NCBI RefSeq assembly: GCF_040412425.1
Contig: NC_089792.1
Location: 20,440,789 to 20,504,788 of the forward strand
Length of the DNA stretch: 64,000 nucleotides
Source: Macrobrachium rosenbergii
Lineage: Eukaryota > Arthropoda > Malacostraca > Decapoda > Palaemonidae
Reading direction: 5' to 3'
In this document: positions 26,861 to 40,139 of the stretch, piece by piece
How positions within the stretch are numbered: position 1 is the first letter of the stretch
How the letters are laid out: every line of letters begins with the position of its first letter
The notes under the pieces: model-generated
What the model was told of the DNA's origin: nothing
Databases searched by the model: none
Seen by the model: only the letters and a program-made list of their open reading frames with translations
Program-made: the position numbers and the translations under genes

Positions 26861-26980
26861 TACTGACAGTGCTGATTGGGGCATTTAAAAGGCCACTGAC
26901 AGTGTTGATTGGGGCATTTAATAGGGTACTGACAATGCTGATTGGGGCAGTTAATAGAGTACTGATAGTGCTGATTGAGG
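26861..26980. repeat. 33 bp minisatellite, 3.6 copies
   Basis: Units start at 26861, 26894, 26927 and 26960, each near TACTGACAGTGCTGATTGGG plus a TTTAATAG tail. A 33 bp period keeps an 11-residue repeat open on the minus strand (within 26718-27014), but this is periodicity, not proof of translation. Confidence 0.9.
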
Positions 26981-27279
26981 ATGGTGATGAGTAACTGCAA
27001 ATATAAGTAAACAAGTTTTAAATAGTTTGCAAAAGAAGAAATGGATGGTAAATGGCAGCAAGAGCCATGAAGCGCGAGACTGTGCGCTAGGCAGAGATGA
27101 ACGTTGCAGTACGTGTATGGGGGTCTTCGACATAATATTCTATCTAAGTAGGCATATAAAGTAGCTAATATTGTTTGGAAGTTTTATTATGCAGCAGGTT
27201 CAACCATGATTAAGTTGTTAAAGCATGAAGTGGCTGTAAATATATATATTTCCCAGACAGCGATCACATCATCTCTCAT

Positions 27280-28080
27280 TCTTTACCCACTGATTCATGA
27301 AGGAACCTAATGTACATAAAAGCTTTATACATCCCCACAGGTTCGTCAGAAGGGAACCCTCCACACGTACACAAACTCGCGCTACGACACTGACATATGC
27401 ACTTTTTTCTTTCATGGATGTTGAGGCTTTCCTTTCTAGTATTTCTTTCACAAAATCAATCCAGCCCTTTCTACATCACCCTCTCTCCCATCTTCCCAAC
27501 ACTTATTTCGCAAACGTATCATCTTCCTTTTTTCACGCACAAGTGAACAATCTCATTCTGCCTTCTTTAAATCTATGCTAACCTGTTGCCATTCCTTTTA
27601 CCACTCCTATGTAAATCCATTGAATTTAAGCATCTCACCCTTTTAATTCTCATGATGTTACTTATACTGCAGAAAAGATTCATATCTACACCTTCCACTT
27701 TTTTTCGTTCATTTGCATTCAGAATCCATACCATTTATTTTGTATATACTCATCTTAGTTTCCACAGACTTTAAAATTTCCATCCGTTTTTTCCCCAACC
27801 TGCTACTTTCCTTATTTCACCCATTTTGACTCTGTTCTTCTTTATCTTGCCATTATCCCAATATTTACTCCTAAAGACCTTTATGAATCTACTACTTCAA
27901 TTCTTACACCATCCATCCATTGCCCAATATTCCTAGCTCTCTTTTACCCTCATAATCTTACTCTTGTTATCCTTTTAACGTAACTCATATTCACATTTAC
28001 TCTTAGCCTTTCCCTCTTGCAAACTCTGTCAAGCTTCCGCAGTTTATTTGCCTTATCCCAATTAGTAGCGTCAGCCATGC
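27280..28080 (-). pseudogene. LINE reverse transcriptase C-terminal region
   Basis: On the minus strand, 28078-27990 reads RKLDRVCKRERLRVNVN (usual CERRKLRVNVNKSKVM). Near 27930-27860 comes WMDGVRIEVVDS then SLGVNI (usual NG..LEEVDSFKYLGV.I). Near 27450-27290 comes FVKEILERKA, with an 11-residue gap to the end of the frame ending NQWVKNER. Blocks appear in the correct order on one strand but with many stops between, so this is one decayed element. No YADD box is seen upstream. Confidence 0.6.
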
Positions 28081-29187
28081 CACACACAATTTACATTTAT
28101 GTTACTTACACGTGTGTATGTGTGTGAATTAAATAAATCACGAGTACCCGGGTTGTGAGATTGACCAACCTGCATTATTAACCGGGGGCATCCCTGTTAT
28201 TACTATGAATTTTGAATTGTTTCCCCTTTGTGACCTTTACACTCTCAAAACAACTCTTGGACACTATATATTCTGGGGTTGTTCTAAGCGCTGATGTTCT
28301 CTTGCATATAATGACTTTACAGTATTCCAAATGGCAAATATGATCGTAGAGGTTTTCGTTTTGCTACTTAGCATAATGTTTATAATTTCAGTGTGGTTCC
28401 TCAGTCTTGATTATTTTTTTTATATACTGTATCTCAATAAGGAAGTTAGGGTGGTTTCTAATGTCGACTTCTGGAAATTGAAAAGTGGAAACTATAACAT
28501 ATTTAATCGAGAGTACGATCACACTATTTGTTCAGATGTTCCCCCATCAGAAATGTAATTTCTCTTGCTAATACCTGTGTCTCCTGTATGTGTACTGTAT
28601 GTACTTTATGTATCTATTTCAACTTCCCTGTCTTTCTCTTTCGAGTCTCCGGTAATATCTTCATTGTTTTTATTGCTTCATATTATGACAAATTTTGCAC
28701 CCACCTTTCTGTTAGAATTTCTTACTAGCCATCAGTACTTCATGGAGTGAATACCTTACGAAGGAATTGATCTTGTTTCTGTACACTGTGACCTTCACCA
28801 AGAGAAGACAAAAAACTCATAAAGTGATGTTGACTGCTAAATGACGCGAGGCTAATGCAAATGGGATCAGGTAATGGGATAATTACCGTAACAATTAAAC
28901 TAACGAACTTTCCGTTTCGTATGCTTTTGGGTGGTCAGTTGCTTCTGATCGTGCTATCTGTATTGGAACAAATAAAAAAAAAACAATGAAAAGCATTGAC
29001 CTCGAGTTTTAGGAGCGTCAAGGTCACAGATTCGAAATAATCATAAATGATCTTATTTACTCTCTTCTTCTTCTTTTAACGTGCTTTTTTCCCATTTTTT
29101 TACTCTACCATATTTTATACTTTGCCTCTTCCTCTTTTTGACGTTATGTAAGGGCGACGGGTTGTGGTAGCGTTGCTGCTATTGCTA
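28081..29187. other. Non-coding DNA
   Basis: About 1.1 kb without recognisable genes; short open frames near 28331-28750 have no known motif. Confidence 0.4.
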
Positions 29188-29272
29188 TACTCAGGTAAGG
29201 GCGTGGTGGCTTGGTGCTAACTATACCGTACAATTTTTGAAAACAGAAATGAGTAATTATGTGAGTGCTTGT

Positions 29273-29336
<64 letters not shown>
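29188..29336. repeat. Dispersed unit ending in (AG)n, copy 2
   Basis: Opens with CTCAGGTAAGGGCGTGGTGG and ends in a 61 bp AG array (29276-29336). It is paired with 21738-21893. Confidence 0.75.
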
Positions 29337-29339
<3 letters not shown>

Positions 29340-29686
29340 TAAAACCCACGTACAGATGAGAGTGGAAGGCATTGTCGTCTAAGGCAAGGAAGCAGTCACT
29401 ACCATGGTAGCCACCGGACGGTTTGAAGTAAAGGAAAGAAAAGTCCAGTAAAATTACCCTCGGGCTCGGAAGGCCAAAAATTTTCGTCCCAAAAGCAAGA
29501 TGATGATAATGTAGGAAAAAATAAGAACGGGGAATATGAAGGTGTAAACATATATTTTTTCGAACTATGCTACATTTTTAAAGGTGTGCAATTGATGAAA
29601 ATAAATTAAAGGATTTTAAAGTGACATTATTATGAAAAAAAGTTCCTCGTAAAGTACGTTTACTTCATATAGAACGTATAGTCCCT

Positions 29687-29940
29687 TTTGCAACGTACGC
29701 TTATGTGTTTCCTGGAAAATATCTGTCTGATTAAAATTGGCAATTCTAAGAATGTAGTATCTGTACTCCTGCTTCCTAATGGGCAATTATTGGGTGAGCT
29801 CTGTACCCAGCGAACATTTAAAGGGCTAATTACCGAATTCCTTATATATCGCCCGCCATGTTTTCGCGCTCGAAGTTAATTTGGTCGGTCACAAAAAAAT
29901 GAAAGGGGGAATACCGGTAGTTTTTTTTTTTTTATTAATT
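29687..29940. repeat. TTTAAAG-CTAATTAC dispersed family, copy A
   Basis: Core GAACATTTAAAGGGCTAATT then ACCGAATTCCTTAT, followed by CGCCCGCCATG and GCTCGAAG. An upstream GGTGAGCTC block is also shared with the 45.6 kb copy. A (CT)n array follows at 29993. It is best preserved here and at 45545-45700. Confidence 0.75.
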
Positions 29941-29988
29941 TAGGCAACAAATTATTTATTACAGCTTAAGTCTTCCAGTAAGGAATCT

Positions 29989-29992
<4 letters not shown>

Positions 29993-30044
<52 letters not shown>
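29993..30044. repeat. (CT)n microsatellite
   Basis: CT array of 52 bp immediately downstream of the family copy above. Confidence 0.98.
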
Positions 30045-30048
<4 letters not shown>

Positions 30049-30539
30049 GATGATAAGATGCTTCAGATTCAGGATATTTGCAGTAGGAGTGTAATACTAA
30101 ACTTGCAAGGAAGGGAAAATGCTTTTAGTTTGCAGCTCATAATTATTCTACTCCCCGTACGTAATTTGAAGTCCTTATTACCCATGAGTGACTGCGAAAA
30201 ATACGTGACATTCAGTCATTCATGTCGGCATTTGTTTTTGCGCGAATGTCCCAGTAAATTAGAGAGAAAAAAAGAGAGTGAGTGGGTGCAAGAGATAGAT
30301 GAATCCCAAGTCAAACGTAACCTTCGTTATAGGTGTTGGGTTGTTTTGGTAATTTTTCCTCTTGTAGTTTTGTGGAAGCAGGTGGACGGAGCTCCCTTGT
30401 AGACACCGGAGATACTTTCAGAATATGTGGTTCAAACTTGAGGCATGCGAGCTCGTTTTACATTAAATAGTCGGCTACCCCTAAATCTTCACTTTCCGGT
30501 GCAGTCTCAACCGTTCATTTTTGCTTCAAGAAGATTGTC

Positions 30540-31670
30540 TGTTATTCACTGTTCAAAGGAAAAGGGAACCCTTTTGGCGGATGTGCTTGACAGTAAGCAT
30601 ACAAATAAGAAACTCGGTATGTGCTGTTACTGTTTCCTGAAACCAGCTGACCAATGTAGCTTCAGATCTCGTGAAATGAAGAATCTTTTACTTAATATTA
30701 ATGCTTATAGAGATGCAGATCCGAGGTGTATTTTCTGTTGTTTTTTGTGAAAGTTACTTTGCTCCTAAATTTTCTGACATTTTTGATAAGTAAATTAGAA
30801 GGGGTTCTTTTGCAACCTTTAGAATTGGTATTATTAATCCATTACGTAAATGTGGTGGTTATAGTAGGCAGCTTTAGCCATGCCGAATGCCACCCAGTTT
30901 GTATGAAGTTTTAGAAACTTTGTTGGCAAAACGTTTGAATACCTTTGCTAAAGGGAATCTTACGTTCCCTAGTTTGAAGCTGTCTTTCGGTGCGTCTGGT
31001 GCTCCTCTTGGAATGTTCGGTGTCTTAGCGAATCCATACATTCGATCGTAAAGTTCGTATGGCTGGTCTTGCCCTCATTGCAGTTTTTGACGTGCGAATC
31101 ATGAGGCCATTGTTAAAAAAAAGGAGTTGGTAGACCATCTCTCAGTTTTTAATTTAATTGTTAACTGGTAAATTTGCAAATAATACTTGTCGACTGGCAT
31201 TATAACAAATACAAGAGAGTAATCTCTGGTGTTCGTTAGGGTATTGTTCTTGGTATTTAACATTTATATTACATTTGCAGATGTGGTTTGGCCTAGAAAA
31301 CATGTTGTTTATGCACAAGATGTTACTCTCTTTGCCTTAATCAACTCTTTTAAGTATTGCTCTGTAATTGTTAAGTCTCTTCGATGACACTTAACTAAAA
31401 TTAGTGATGCTGCAATGTATGAGGGATGAAGTTAAACTTTTAAGAAAACTCAAGTATGAGTTTTCTGGGTATCGTACATTGCATCCCCAACTCATATTTT
31501 AATTGACAGGATATCTTTAAATATACATACAACTCATTTAACATTAGGTGTTGTTCATGATTGCAAATTTATTTTTGAGAATTCAATACTACCTAGTCTT
31601 TTGGAAGTTTTAATCTTGCTGTGACAAACTGTCGAATGATCTTGTTAATCTGCAGTTGAACCGTTGGGAC
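30540..31670 (+). pseudogene. LINE reverse transcriptase, decayed, near full span
   Basis: The order matches a decapod jockey-type polymerase that I know from memory. LADVLDSKHTNKKLG and SFRSREMKNLLLNINAYRD (30575-30720) come from the N-terminal linker. LLAKRLNTFAKGN (30925-30960) is the RPIS...L block. NHEAIVKKKELV lies near 31100; near 31215, ISGV is the start of the usual SGVPQGS. MWFGLENMLFMH (31280-31320) sits where the YADD box follows. LGVVHDCKF (31548-31575) is the usual LGV.FD.K. Stops and frameshifts occur throughout and the ADD is lost. It encodes no working polymerase. Confidence 0.8.
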
Positions 31671-31805
31671 TTCAGAAGTTCAAACTTCGTGCAGGTTCTT
31701 TTTTATGCCCTTTATTTTCATCTTTATTTTCACCTGTAGGGCAGCTTTCCCTTTCAGGGCTCGTGGGCTTGTAGCATTCTGCTTTCGAGCGAGGGCTGTA
31801 CCTTC

Positions 31806-31863
<58 letters not shown>

Positions 31864-31872
31864 GTAGTAGTA
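31806..31872. repeat. (AAT)n microsatellite
   Basis: About 19 AAT units ending in three TAG units. Confidence 0.98.
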
Positions 31873-34084
31873 AAAATAAACGTTGAAAGACTACTTACAT
31901 CCTTATTATCACAGTCTTAATAAATATATAATTGATACTTATGTATATCCTCAGCTTTTATTGTACTTGTCTGTATTTATGTGTTCATATATGTGTAAAA
32001 AAATGTAAAACGTTTTAAAAACCTTGTGACACCCATGTAATGATTGCCTTCGTTTACTTATTAATTAGAAGTTTGTTCTTTATGTCTTGTTTGTGAAAAT
32101 TTCTGAGTTGCAAATTCATCTCGAAACAGCGTGAGCCTTCCGATATCGAATATATCATGCAAATCCATAACTTAATAAAGACGACTAGGACTCAGTTACG
32201 TTTACATATAACTTACATTAGGAAAAGAAAGAGACTGAATATGTTACGTATTGATTCTCTGAATGCTATTATTCTATTTTGTTTTCTGCTTCCATGAGTT
32301 GTATCCAGCTCCGGTTTACTGGGAAGAAGAAATTGAATACGATGGCGATTGAATGGATAATTTTAGAGTTCTTTCCGTTTCGTTCGCCTGTGTGTTGCAG
32401 TGTTCCTAGTAGTCATGTAATAATTTAGATGTGTTCTCACTGTGAAATTCATTTTTTGGTAAGGACATGGTTTCGTGACCAAAAACCTCATGAAAGGGTC
32501 CTTAATGATTGTTGTGTCACGCAACACTTTATAACGTGTGTCATTTTCTATCCCATTTATTTTTTTTTATTTCATTGGTTTTCCCGATCTTTTGAAACAG
32601 GTGTGACAAAGAGAACCTCAAGATTCGCCGCCATTGTTTTTAATGATTTGTTTTCAGGATTCTGGAATGCTGCTGCCATCTTCTACACCTCAAAAAGAAG
32701 GTAGAAATGAGATACATACATCTAGGGTTATTGTTGATTGTTACAGACAGAAAAAAATACATTCATTGTTAATTTGCATGCAGTAGGTTTTTTTTTTAAT
32801 TCCAGTAAGATACGTTGACATGTTTATGTTTATGATTTTTCTTGAATTTCTTGCAGGTATGTGGAGAATTTTTGAGACACGATGACTTCTATATACAAAT
32901 AATTGTAATTGTATACATTCCACTAATCGTTACTTCTTACACATGATGTTTATATGAAATTCGTTTGCTAGTAATTTCAAGTATTTTTTTTGTGATTATA
33001 CATATATGTACCCCAAATTATTTTTTATTGTTTGTTAATTATATATTTTTTGTGTAATTTTGATATTCATTTTGGAGTATACTGATATCTGCATCGAATA
33101 TCAGTTGTAATTGGATTCTTTTCTTCTATCTCATAAACACGCACACTTTTGTACGGGTCAACGACCTTTAAAACTACTGCTGATAGACGAAAGCCAGTTG
33201 TGTTTCTCTCGACCTTGGATATAGATGAAGCATTGTGGTGGAATTCGTGTCATTTGCGTCTGTCATGACAATTCTTAATAGTTCTCCAATGTGCGTAATT
33301 ACTGACAGCACGTGGTTGCCCTGTGATCACTGAGTTTCTCCTTGTTTGTTTCGAGGGAGCTTTAGGAATGGGCTGATTAGCTTTACCTGTTTATCGACAA
33401 GCTGAACAATTCTGCAATCATTCTTTTTAAGAATGGGTCAGAAAAAAATTCTTCGCCAGTCAGTTTGTTATTCCCCCCATGTCTTGCAAAGTGTTATTAT
33501 TGGCCTTCACCAAAAAAAAAAAAAATTTTTTATATAAAAGGGTCGGGTATTATCATCTGATCTAAGGAAAGTTTTCCTCGTCTGAGTCACACTGTTGCCA
33601 ATTGTTCTTTGATCGGTCATTGTAAATTCAGTTTTTTTTAATTCTGTTTGTTTTTTAAGCTGGATTATTTGAATTTATAAGAATTGGTTAAAAATTGCAA
33701 AATAACAACTAGAAGATGTCAAAACGATTAGGTAAAGTTAACCGAAATGAATAATCTCCGAACGTCGATATAAAACGATGTAAAAGAACTTACAAAATGA
33801 AGAAACAAACATTAATATGCTAAATCCTTAACTTCTTAATGTACGCAGATGTGGTTCAGAAAGAGGAAATGTGTGATGCTTGAATTACGTGAGGAGAAAA
33901 AGCAGTAGGTTATAGCACTTGCTGAGACAAAGGTGAAAGGTAGTATGCGCAGGAATGAGAATGGCAAATAAACCTTGTTTTTGGGAAAAATTAAGTACGC
34001 AGCGCTTGACATACCGGGTAGCGCATGCAATGTCAGGAAAACTTCAGAAAGATGAAGAAGTACAGTTATTGTATTATTAAAAAC
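31873..34084. other. Non-coding DNA, low repeat content
   Basis: About 2.2 kb with no exon I can support. 33130-33450 is compositionally balanced and free of simple repeats. A short match to the 25.2 kb repeat family (GAAGAAATTGAATACGATGG) lies near 32325. Confidence 0.4.
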
Positions 34085-34530
34085 TGAGTGCGCCAGGAGA
34101 AAGTGTTATAATAAAATGAGGATGAAAGGGGATGTTTTTAGAAGATTCTGAATGTATGCCTGCCTTGGATTGAAGAATATGAAAAGGTCGTTGCGCTATG
34201 TGATTGAAATGCAAAAGTAGGTGACAGACAAAACGATGACATGCTGGTAGGTATGAAGTTCCAGGAGTCCATGAAAATGGAGATCCTGTAAAAATGTGTT
34301 TGGACAGGAGGCGGTATGGAAATAGACAGTTTCCTTAGAAGACTATCCATAGGCATGCATGGGAAAGAGTAAATGTTGAGGAGACGAGTGGTAGATTGTA
34401 TTAGTACAGAGTAGATGGAAGACTAGTTAATGGTGAGAGGAGAAGTTGCCAGAGGTATATGTGATCATTATTTGGTTGAAGCATTAGTGATTGCAGGTAG
34501 AGATGTAAGTTGAAGAGGGAAAGGTGAAAA
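34085..34530 (+). pseudogene. LINE AP-endonuclease domain fragment
   Basis: Reading the plus strand in switching frames gives VVALCDWNAKVGDRQNDDM at about 34190-34245, where GDLNAKVGDE is usual and contains the catalytic Asp-Asn pair. This is followed by EVPGVHENGD (usual GVPGVNENG) near 34255-34285. Near 34370-34470 comes a GRLVNGE-like stretch followed by DHYLVEA-like bases (usual SDHYLV). The domain would nick target DNA for LINE insertion. Stops and frameshifts make it inactive, and no polymerase follows. Confidence 0.65.
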
Positions 34531-34737
34531 TGCGTCTATCAATGTAATGAAAGGGTAAGCAAGCCATATTTCCGTCGGATTATAGTTTTTTTTTTTTTAT
34601 ATAGAATCGAAATCAGCCCATCTCCACCATGATGGCCAATTGCTAAGTTTATAGCACGCGGCAGTTTTATGATAGTTTTGTCACTAATTCACACGATTTT
34701 TTTGTATACACTTAAAAAAGTGATGAGCTTGTAACAT

Positions 34738-34830
34738 GTATCATGTATAATTCCTTTTGGGTAGATGCAATTCCAAGGTAAAATGAGGCAGCTATGAAGG
34801 GATATTTGTGGCTTGGTGTTTGAGAAGATG
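34738..34830 (+). repeat. SINE-like shared tail, copy 1
   Basis: CATGTATAATTCCTTTTGGG ... GGGATATTTGTGGCTTGGTG. The same ordered words occur at 35083-35180, 49775-49840, 56752-56850 and, inverted, at 50613-50690. Confidence 0.6.
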
Positions 34831-35030
34831 TAAAATTCATGTGTTAATTGGTAACAAAATTTATAAAATTGCCACAAGTTACAAACTTAGCACCTTTTTT
34901 ATCAGGGTGAAGATGGTTGATTACGAATCTGTTTACAGAAGCTGAATTTGATACAGATGTGTACAGTGGAGTCGAAATCAGTGTATCTCTCTTGACAGCA
35001 TAGTGGATACGTCGATTGTATACCGCTCTG

Positions 35031-35075
35031 TCAAAGTCAAAAGGCAGAGGCTCTGTCAAAGTCAAAAGGCAGAGG
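35031..35075. repeat. ~22 bp tandem duplication
   Basis: CTCTGTCAAAGTCAAAAGGC followed by AGAGG occurs twice back to back. Confidence 0.9.
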
Positions 35076-35082
35076 CTCAAAC

Positions 35083-35180
35083 CTTGGCCGCGACAGATGC
35101 ACAGATTAAATATAATTCGTTTGGGTGTAAAATTATTCCCTGGGTAGAGCGAATTTAATATGAAGGGATACTTGTTTTTG
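35083..35180 (+). repeat. SINE-like shared tail, copy 2
   Basis: GCGACAGATGCACAGATTAA, TATAATTCGTTTGGGTGTAA, TTATTCC, GGGTAGAGCGAATT, GAAGGGATACTTG in order. The upstream CAAACCTTGG may be a remnant tRNA-like head. Confidence 0.6.
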
Positions 35181-35997
35181 CCAGCAAGTACTTTTAAGAG
35201 TAGATATGAACTTCCATTTGACAATTATACTATATCTGTTGAACCACAGATTCATCGCAAGCCTCTTGATCGTTTGAATATCGTTCATAGTCTACAGATC
35301 CTTAGCAAAATTGCTTTGGAATAGGTTCGAGCAACATAAGGCTTCACAATGGAAGCTGTAAGAATTAAATACATAATAATTTTTTGGTATAATTCAACTC
35401 TAATTGGTCTCATGTGAAGTATTCTGTTTTCTCGCATATTTCTTTTTTTTTTTTTTTTTACATGAGAACATTGCATTCACAACAAACATTTTATTGGGAA
35501 GGGAAGAAACGGGATACTCAGCCATTTGAAAGGTATTTTTAAACTTAATTTTTTTTCTATTATCCTTGTGTTCTTGTTCTAGGTTTCCGCATATCAGTTT
35601 TTATTGTTCCTGAACGCTTCAATTACGTGAGTAAAATTTATTTGCGCTTTGTTCTGAAGTTGTTTGGAAAAACCTTTTTTTTGTACGGTTTCCTGAGAAA
35701 AAAAAAACAGTTGTATTTGAATTGCTTTTTACATTTGTCTTGTTTTTACAACTTTTTTTTTTTATTTTGCTTCAACATCCTGTGGTAAATGCAGTGAAAG
35801 TCACCTCTGGAGCTTTTACAAATTAAAGCAACCGAAATGACATTGAGAACTTTTTATGGAATTTTATATTCTTTTCTTGGCTTAATTTATTTCATGTAAA
35901 GTTTTGGTATTTGGTTGGTTGATCCAGATGTGCACATTTATTAGTTTGTATTTGTTTGTAAAATTAAAATCTCTTTGTGTTTCTCTTGATACATTAC
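35181..35997. other. AT-rich non-coding DNA
   Basis: Long T runs near 35445-35458 and 35750-35763; no gene seen. Confidence 0.4.
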
Positions 35998-36285
<288 letters not shown>

Positions 36286-37330
36286 AAATAATCCTCTCTT
36301 CTAAACACTTTTACTGTAACTGATATAGTTGCCCGAATTCTTGCGGGTGGACGAAATGCGTTCATATGCGTTCTTCATCTCCCTAGATATATCCCAAAGC
36401 TGAAGTATATTATTCCTTAGCGTTGTCCAATCTTGAAATAACTAGAAATACCTAGTTGCCCATACCATCGTTTTGCCAGATTTCCCCCGAGAGTAGCGAA
36501 TTTAGCACTGAGAAAATCTGAACTATGTATACCAAACCTCAAAACAATGAGTTTCATTTTTTAACGTTTCTTTCGCTCTTTGAACACTTAACAAGCGTTG
36601 GTAACACGAGCATGAGTCGTGTAACCTTTTTGAATGAGTGCTATTTTTTCCTTAATCCTACCATATCTTAAAAAAATAGCCAGAATTAGTGATTAAGAAT
36701 ATTAAGGTATAACTCCAGGAAGACTTCACTGTACCGCACTTTAATTCCTTTCTCGTTGGATTCTTGTTTCAGTTTTGCTGGGGAAAAAATGAAAGTTCTA
36801 AATATATACTGTAGCTACTTCTTTTCTTTTTATCACTTTGTTATCAATATGGTCAAAAAAATTCTTATTAAATCCTGGGTATATTTTTTTCTTGAAAAAG
36901 CAGTCAGTCATTAGACGAAATAATTTGATTAAATTTTGTAGATCCACAGTTTTGGTGCTCAGTCATAAAATTGTATAACCAGCGCTGAGGGTGAATTTGA
37001 AGTGAGCCATTAGGCATAGTCACTCATTATTTCTAGACTCTTAGTAAGTTAATTAGAATTCACTTTTATAGGCATAGTGAACCCACTATCACCTTTAGGC
37101 CTAAGTCCTGTGCACAACGAAGCATAGTTGGTAAGAATTCTGTTTGTTATTATTCGCCTTTATTGACATAAGGAAGGAAAAAAGTAGCATTATTTAACGT
37201 ACATGGTCTCACGTGATCTGTCTGGATCGTTGGAAATGGTAACCCGAAGTGTCAGTCAGTGCAATGATTATTGATCATTTAGCCACAGGAAGTTCTTTTT
37301 TCATGTAATATATATTTGCTTTCAGAGTCA
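36286..37330. other. Non-coding DNA
   Basis: No exon or repeat recognised. Confidence 0.4.
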
Positions 37331-37483
37331 ATATGATTGTTGCAGAATTATTTTTCCCGTACATATATACTCATATATGCATACACACATATATCTATAT
37401 ATATGTGTGTACATATATATATATGCATATAATATAAATGTAAAAATAACTAACATATATAAAGCAAATATATATATATAATA

Positions 37484-37562
<79 letters not shown>

Positions 37563-37760
37563 ATATATAATATATATATGAATGTGTATATTAACTAATA
37601 TATATTATATATATATTTGGATATATTGTAATATATATATAAAATATATATAAGAAATATAAGAGCCTATATATGGCGGTATATAATCGAACCCGCGTTA
37701 CCATATTCATATATATATATATATGTATATATATATGTATAAATAGTTATATTTATTTAT
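37331..37760. repeat. TA-rich block with (TA)n core
   Basis: Near-pure TA at 37492-37559, flanked by degenerate TATATG/ATACACA sequence on both sides. Confidence 0.9.
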
Positions 37761-37796
37761 TACATACATTGCATTCACGACCATTCACTTCTTCTG

Positions 37797-37905
37797 AGAT
37801 TCGATGTTGTTTAAAGCGCTAATTACTGAATTCAGACCCATCGTCTGCCATGTATTCTCGCTTGAAGCTTATTTGCTTGTTGAAAAAAATATGTGAATCT
37901 ACTGG
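37797..37905. repeat. TTTAAAG-CTAATTAC family, copy B
   Basis: TTTAAAGCGCTAATTACTGAATTC, given here as TTTAAAGCGCTAATTAC plus TGAATTC, is followed by CATCGTCTGCCATG and CGCTTGAAGCTTATTTGC. Aligns with 29810-29890 and 45630-45700. A short extra match (GAACATTTAAAGAGCTAATT) lies at 38148. Confidence 0.7.
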
Positions 37906-38099
37906 TTCCCCCTTTTTTCCAGATAACGCGCCATTGACTGCACGAGCCACAATCGTCGTTTCTTAATATTTCTTAAAATTTAATTTCCTTCTTTTTCATG
38001 GGAAAGTATGGAATGTGTGTGTGTGTGTGACTTCTTGCTCGTTAAGATGCTTCCCGGAGAGAAGAGAAGAGATGAGATCTTGAAACGATATTTCATGCC

Positions 38100-38447
38100 A
38101 ATATTGCTTCAAATCTTCTGTTTATATATATTCTATATATGTCATGAACATTTAAAGAGCTAATTACTGAATTTATAAATTATCGTATATATATATTCTC
38201 GCTATAATACATATATACATATATATAGATATTTATAAGGATGTGATATACCATATTTATATATATATGTATAAATGTATTGAATATATACTTTTGTATT
38301 TATATATATATATATATATAAAAATATAATATATTATTTTATATATATATATATAAGGCTATAATACATTCTATACATATTAAGATGCTTATATAGAATA
38401 TACATATACATATGATATCTTGTATAAATGTTTATATATAGAAATTA

Positions 38448-38503
<56 letters not shown>

Positions 38504-38530
38504 TTATACATATATAAGTTCGAACTTATA
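38100..38530. repeat. Degenerate TA-rich block
   Basis: Many short TA runs, a pure run at about 38454-38496, and a palindrome centred on AAGTTCGAACTT near 38523. Confidence 0.8.
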
Positions 38531-38605
38531 TGTATATACAAATAACTTTATATCGAGCTCATTGTACATTGAGAGTAACTTACACCTAGAGGGAGTTACA
38601 TATGC

Positions 38606-38650
38606 ATCTGCCTCAGCCAGGCATAAGATCGAAATCTGGCTGAGGCAGAT
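38606..38650. other. Perfect 15 bp hairpin
   Basis: 38606-38620 (ATCTGCCTCAGCCAG) pairs perfectly with 38636-38650 around a 15-base loop. The right arm leads into CATGTATAATTCCCTTGG, the start of the SINE-like tail, so this may be a folded SINE head. Confidence 0.8.
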
Positions 38651-38780
38651 ACGCTATTCATGTATAATTCCCTTGGTCGTGTATGTTATTTCATATGTAT
38701 TGTGAGTTCGATGTTATATATTGTCTTGAAAATATTTTATGCCTGGTTATGAATATTTTGTTAATATATGTGTGTATATA

Positions 38781-38903
<123 letters not shown>

Positions 38904-39654
38904 TTATGGATGCTATAGATCTTTATGATTTCTCAAGTTACAATCCTAAGAAATTTCTAGATTAATGTATAGAAATGTGTCCCGACTTGAATTTCAGCAT
39001 GTAATGACAGTGGAGTTAGGACATGAGTTGTTGTGGGAACTCGTGAAAGCCTGTTTTTGTAACATGTGCAAGAGCATCTGTGTATGTTTTCGTGTTGTTC
39101 TGCATAATACAGATTGGAAACTTAGCTTCTTTTCCACACAGGACTATTTGCATTTAGATGTTTACATTTTTATATTTGATATTTTCACAGTCTGTTCTTC
39201 TCTAGGACATTAAATTTTTGAAACCTAACAACTCTAATTTAGAGATTGAATATATACTACTAATCCCTAACAGATAGCAATGGTTGCTTGCATCGTAATC
39301 CTTGCACTGAAAGTCGGAATAGATTAAATACGCAGTCGAATGTTTTTACTCTGGTCTTATTTTTATTTATTTATTTATTTATTTATTTTTTTGTATAATG
39401 CCTTCACTTTCCCAAAACATTCTTTGAGAGCATCAGTTGTAAGCAGCTTATTCCTGTTGCTGGGAGGGCGTGAAGTTGTCGACTAGTCGATAGCAGTGTT
39501 TGATCCTCTTTGTGTTGTACTTATATTGGAATTATGTTTTTTGATGCATTCGAATAAAAAGTCAAAAATAGCCAGTTAATATCGAATTCCTTGCACTGTT
39601 GCTTAGGAATAACTTACAAAGAGATTGACATGATAACACACCTACCGTAGCGGG
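38904..39654. other. Non-coding DNA with (TTTA)n
   Basis: A (TTTA)n run at 39360-39388 is the only structure seen. Confidence 0.45.
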
Positions 39655-39990
39655 ATAGTACCATCAGTGGACCTCACGTGGTGTACTGTAGGCATGATTA
39701 AATGGTGTTTGCTGTGCCCTTTTGCCTCTTGCTGCACCCGCTTTTTACCCTATTACTTTACCTCCATTTCCGCTTCGTTTGTTCCTTCGTGCTGCCCAGC
39801 ACCTCTAACTGGCACTTATTGGTGCGACTGTGGAGTTTTCTCCAGTTTCATCTTTAGATACTTATGATGCATCTCATTTTCTAGATCCCGTGATCGTGCT
39901 GTCCAACCACTCCAACTCCCTCTTTACACTTTCTTAAGTGTTGTATGGCTGTTGTTGCCCCAGTGCTTGGCTTTTTAGCCAGATTTCCAA
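39655..39990 (+). repeat. Decapod SINE-like repeat, diverged copy
   Basis: GTACCATCAGTGGACCTCAC followed by GTGGTGTACTGTAGGCAT matches 42790-42830. CTGCACCC, TTTACCTCCATT, GTGCGACTG and TTTTCTCCAGTT continue the match. CCAGTGCTTGGC near 39958 is a 3' block of the same family. It is AT-diverged and interrupted. Confidence 0.65.
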
Positions 39991-40139
39991 GGATCCAGTC
40001 CACTGGCTTGAATCCTGTACATGGTAGGTAAACATTCGTGGATAATGCCTTTTGGGTGTTAACCATCGCCAAGTTGTTATCGCTAGATATGACCTAGTCG
40101 TGGCGTGAGATATAATTTTTCTGTTTCTTCCGAATCGTC

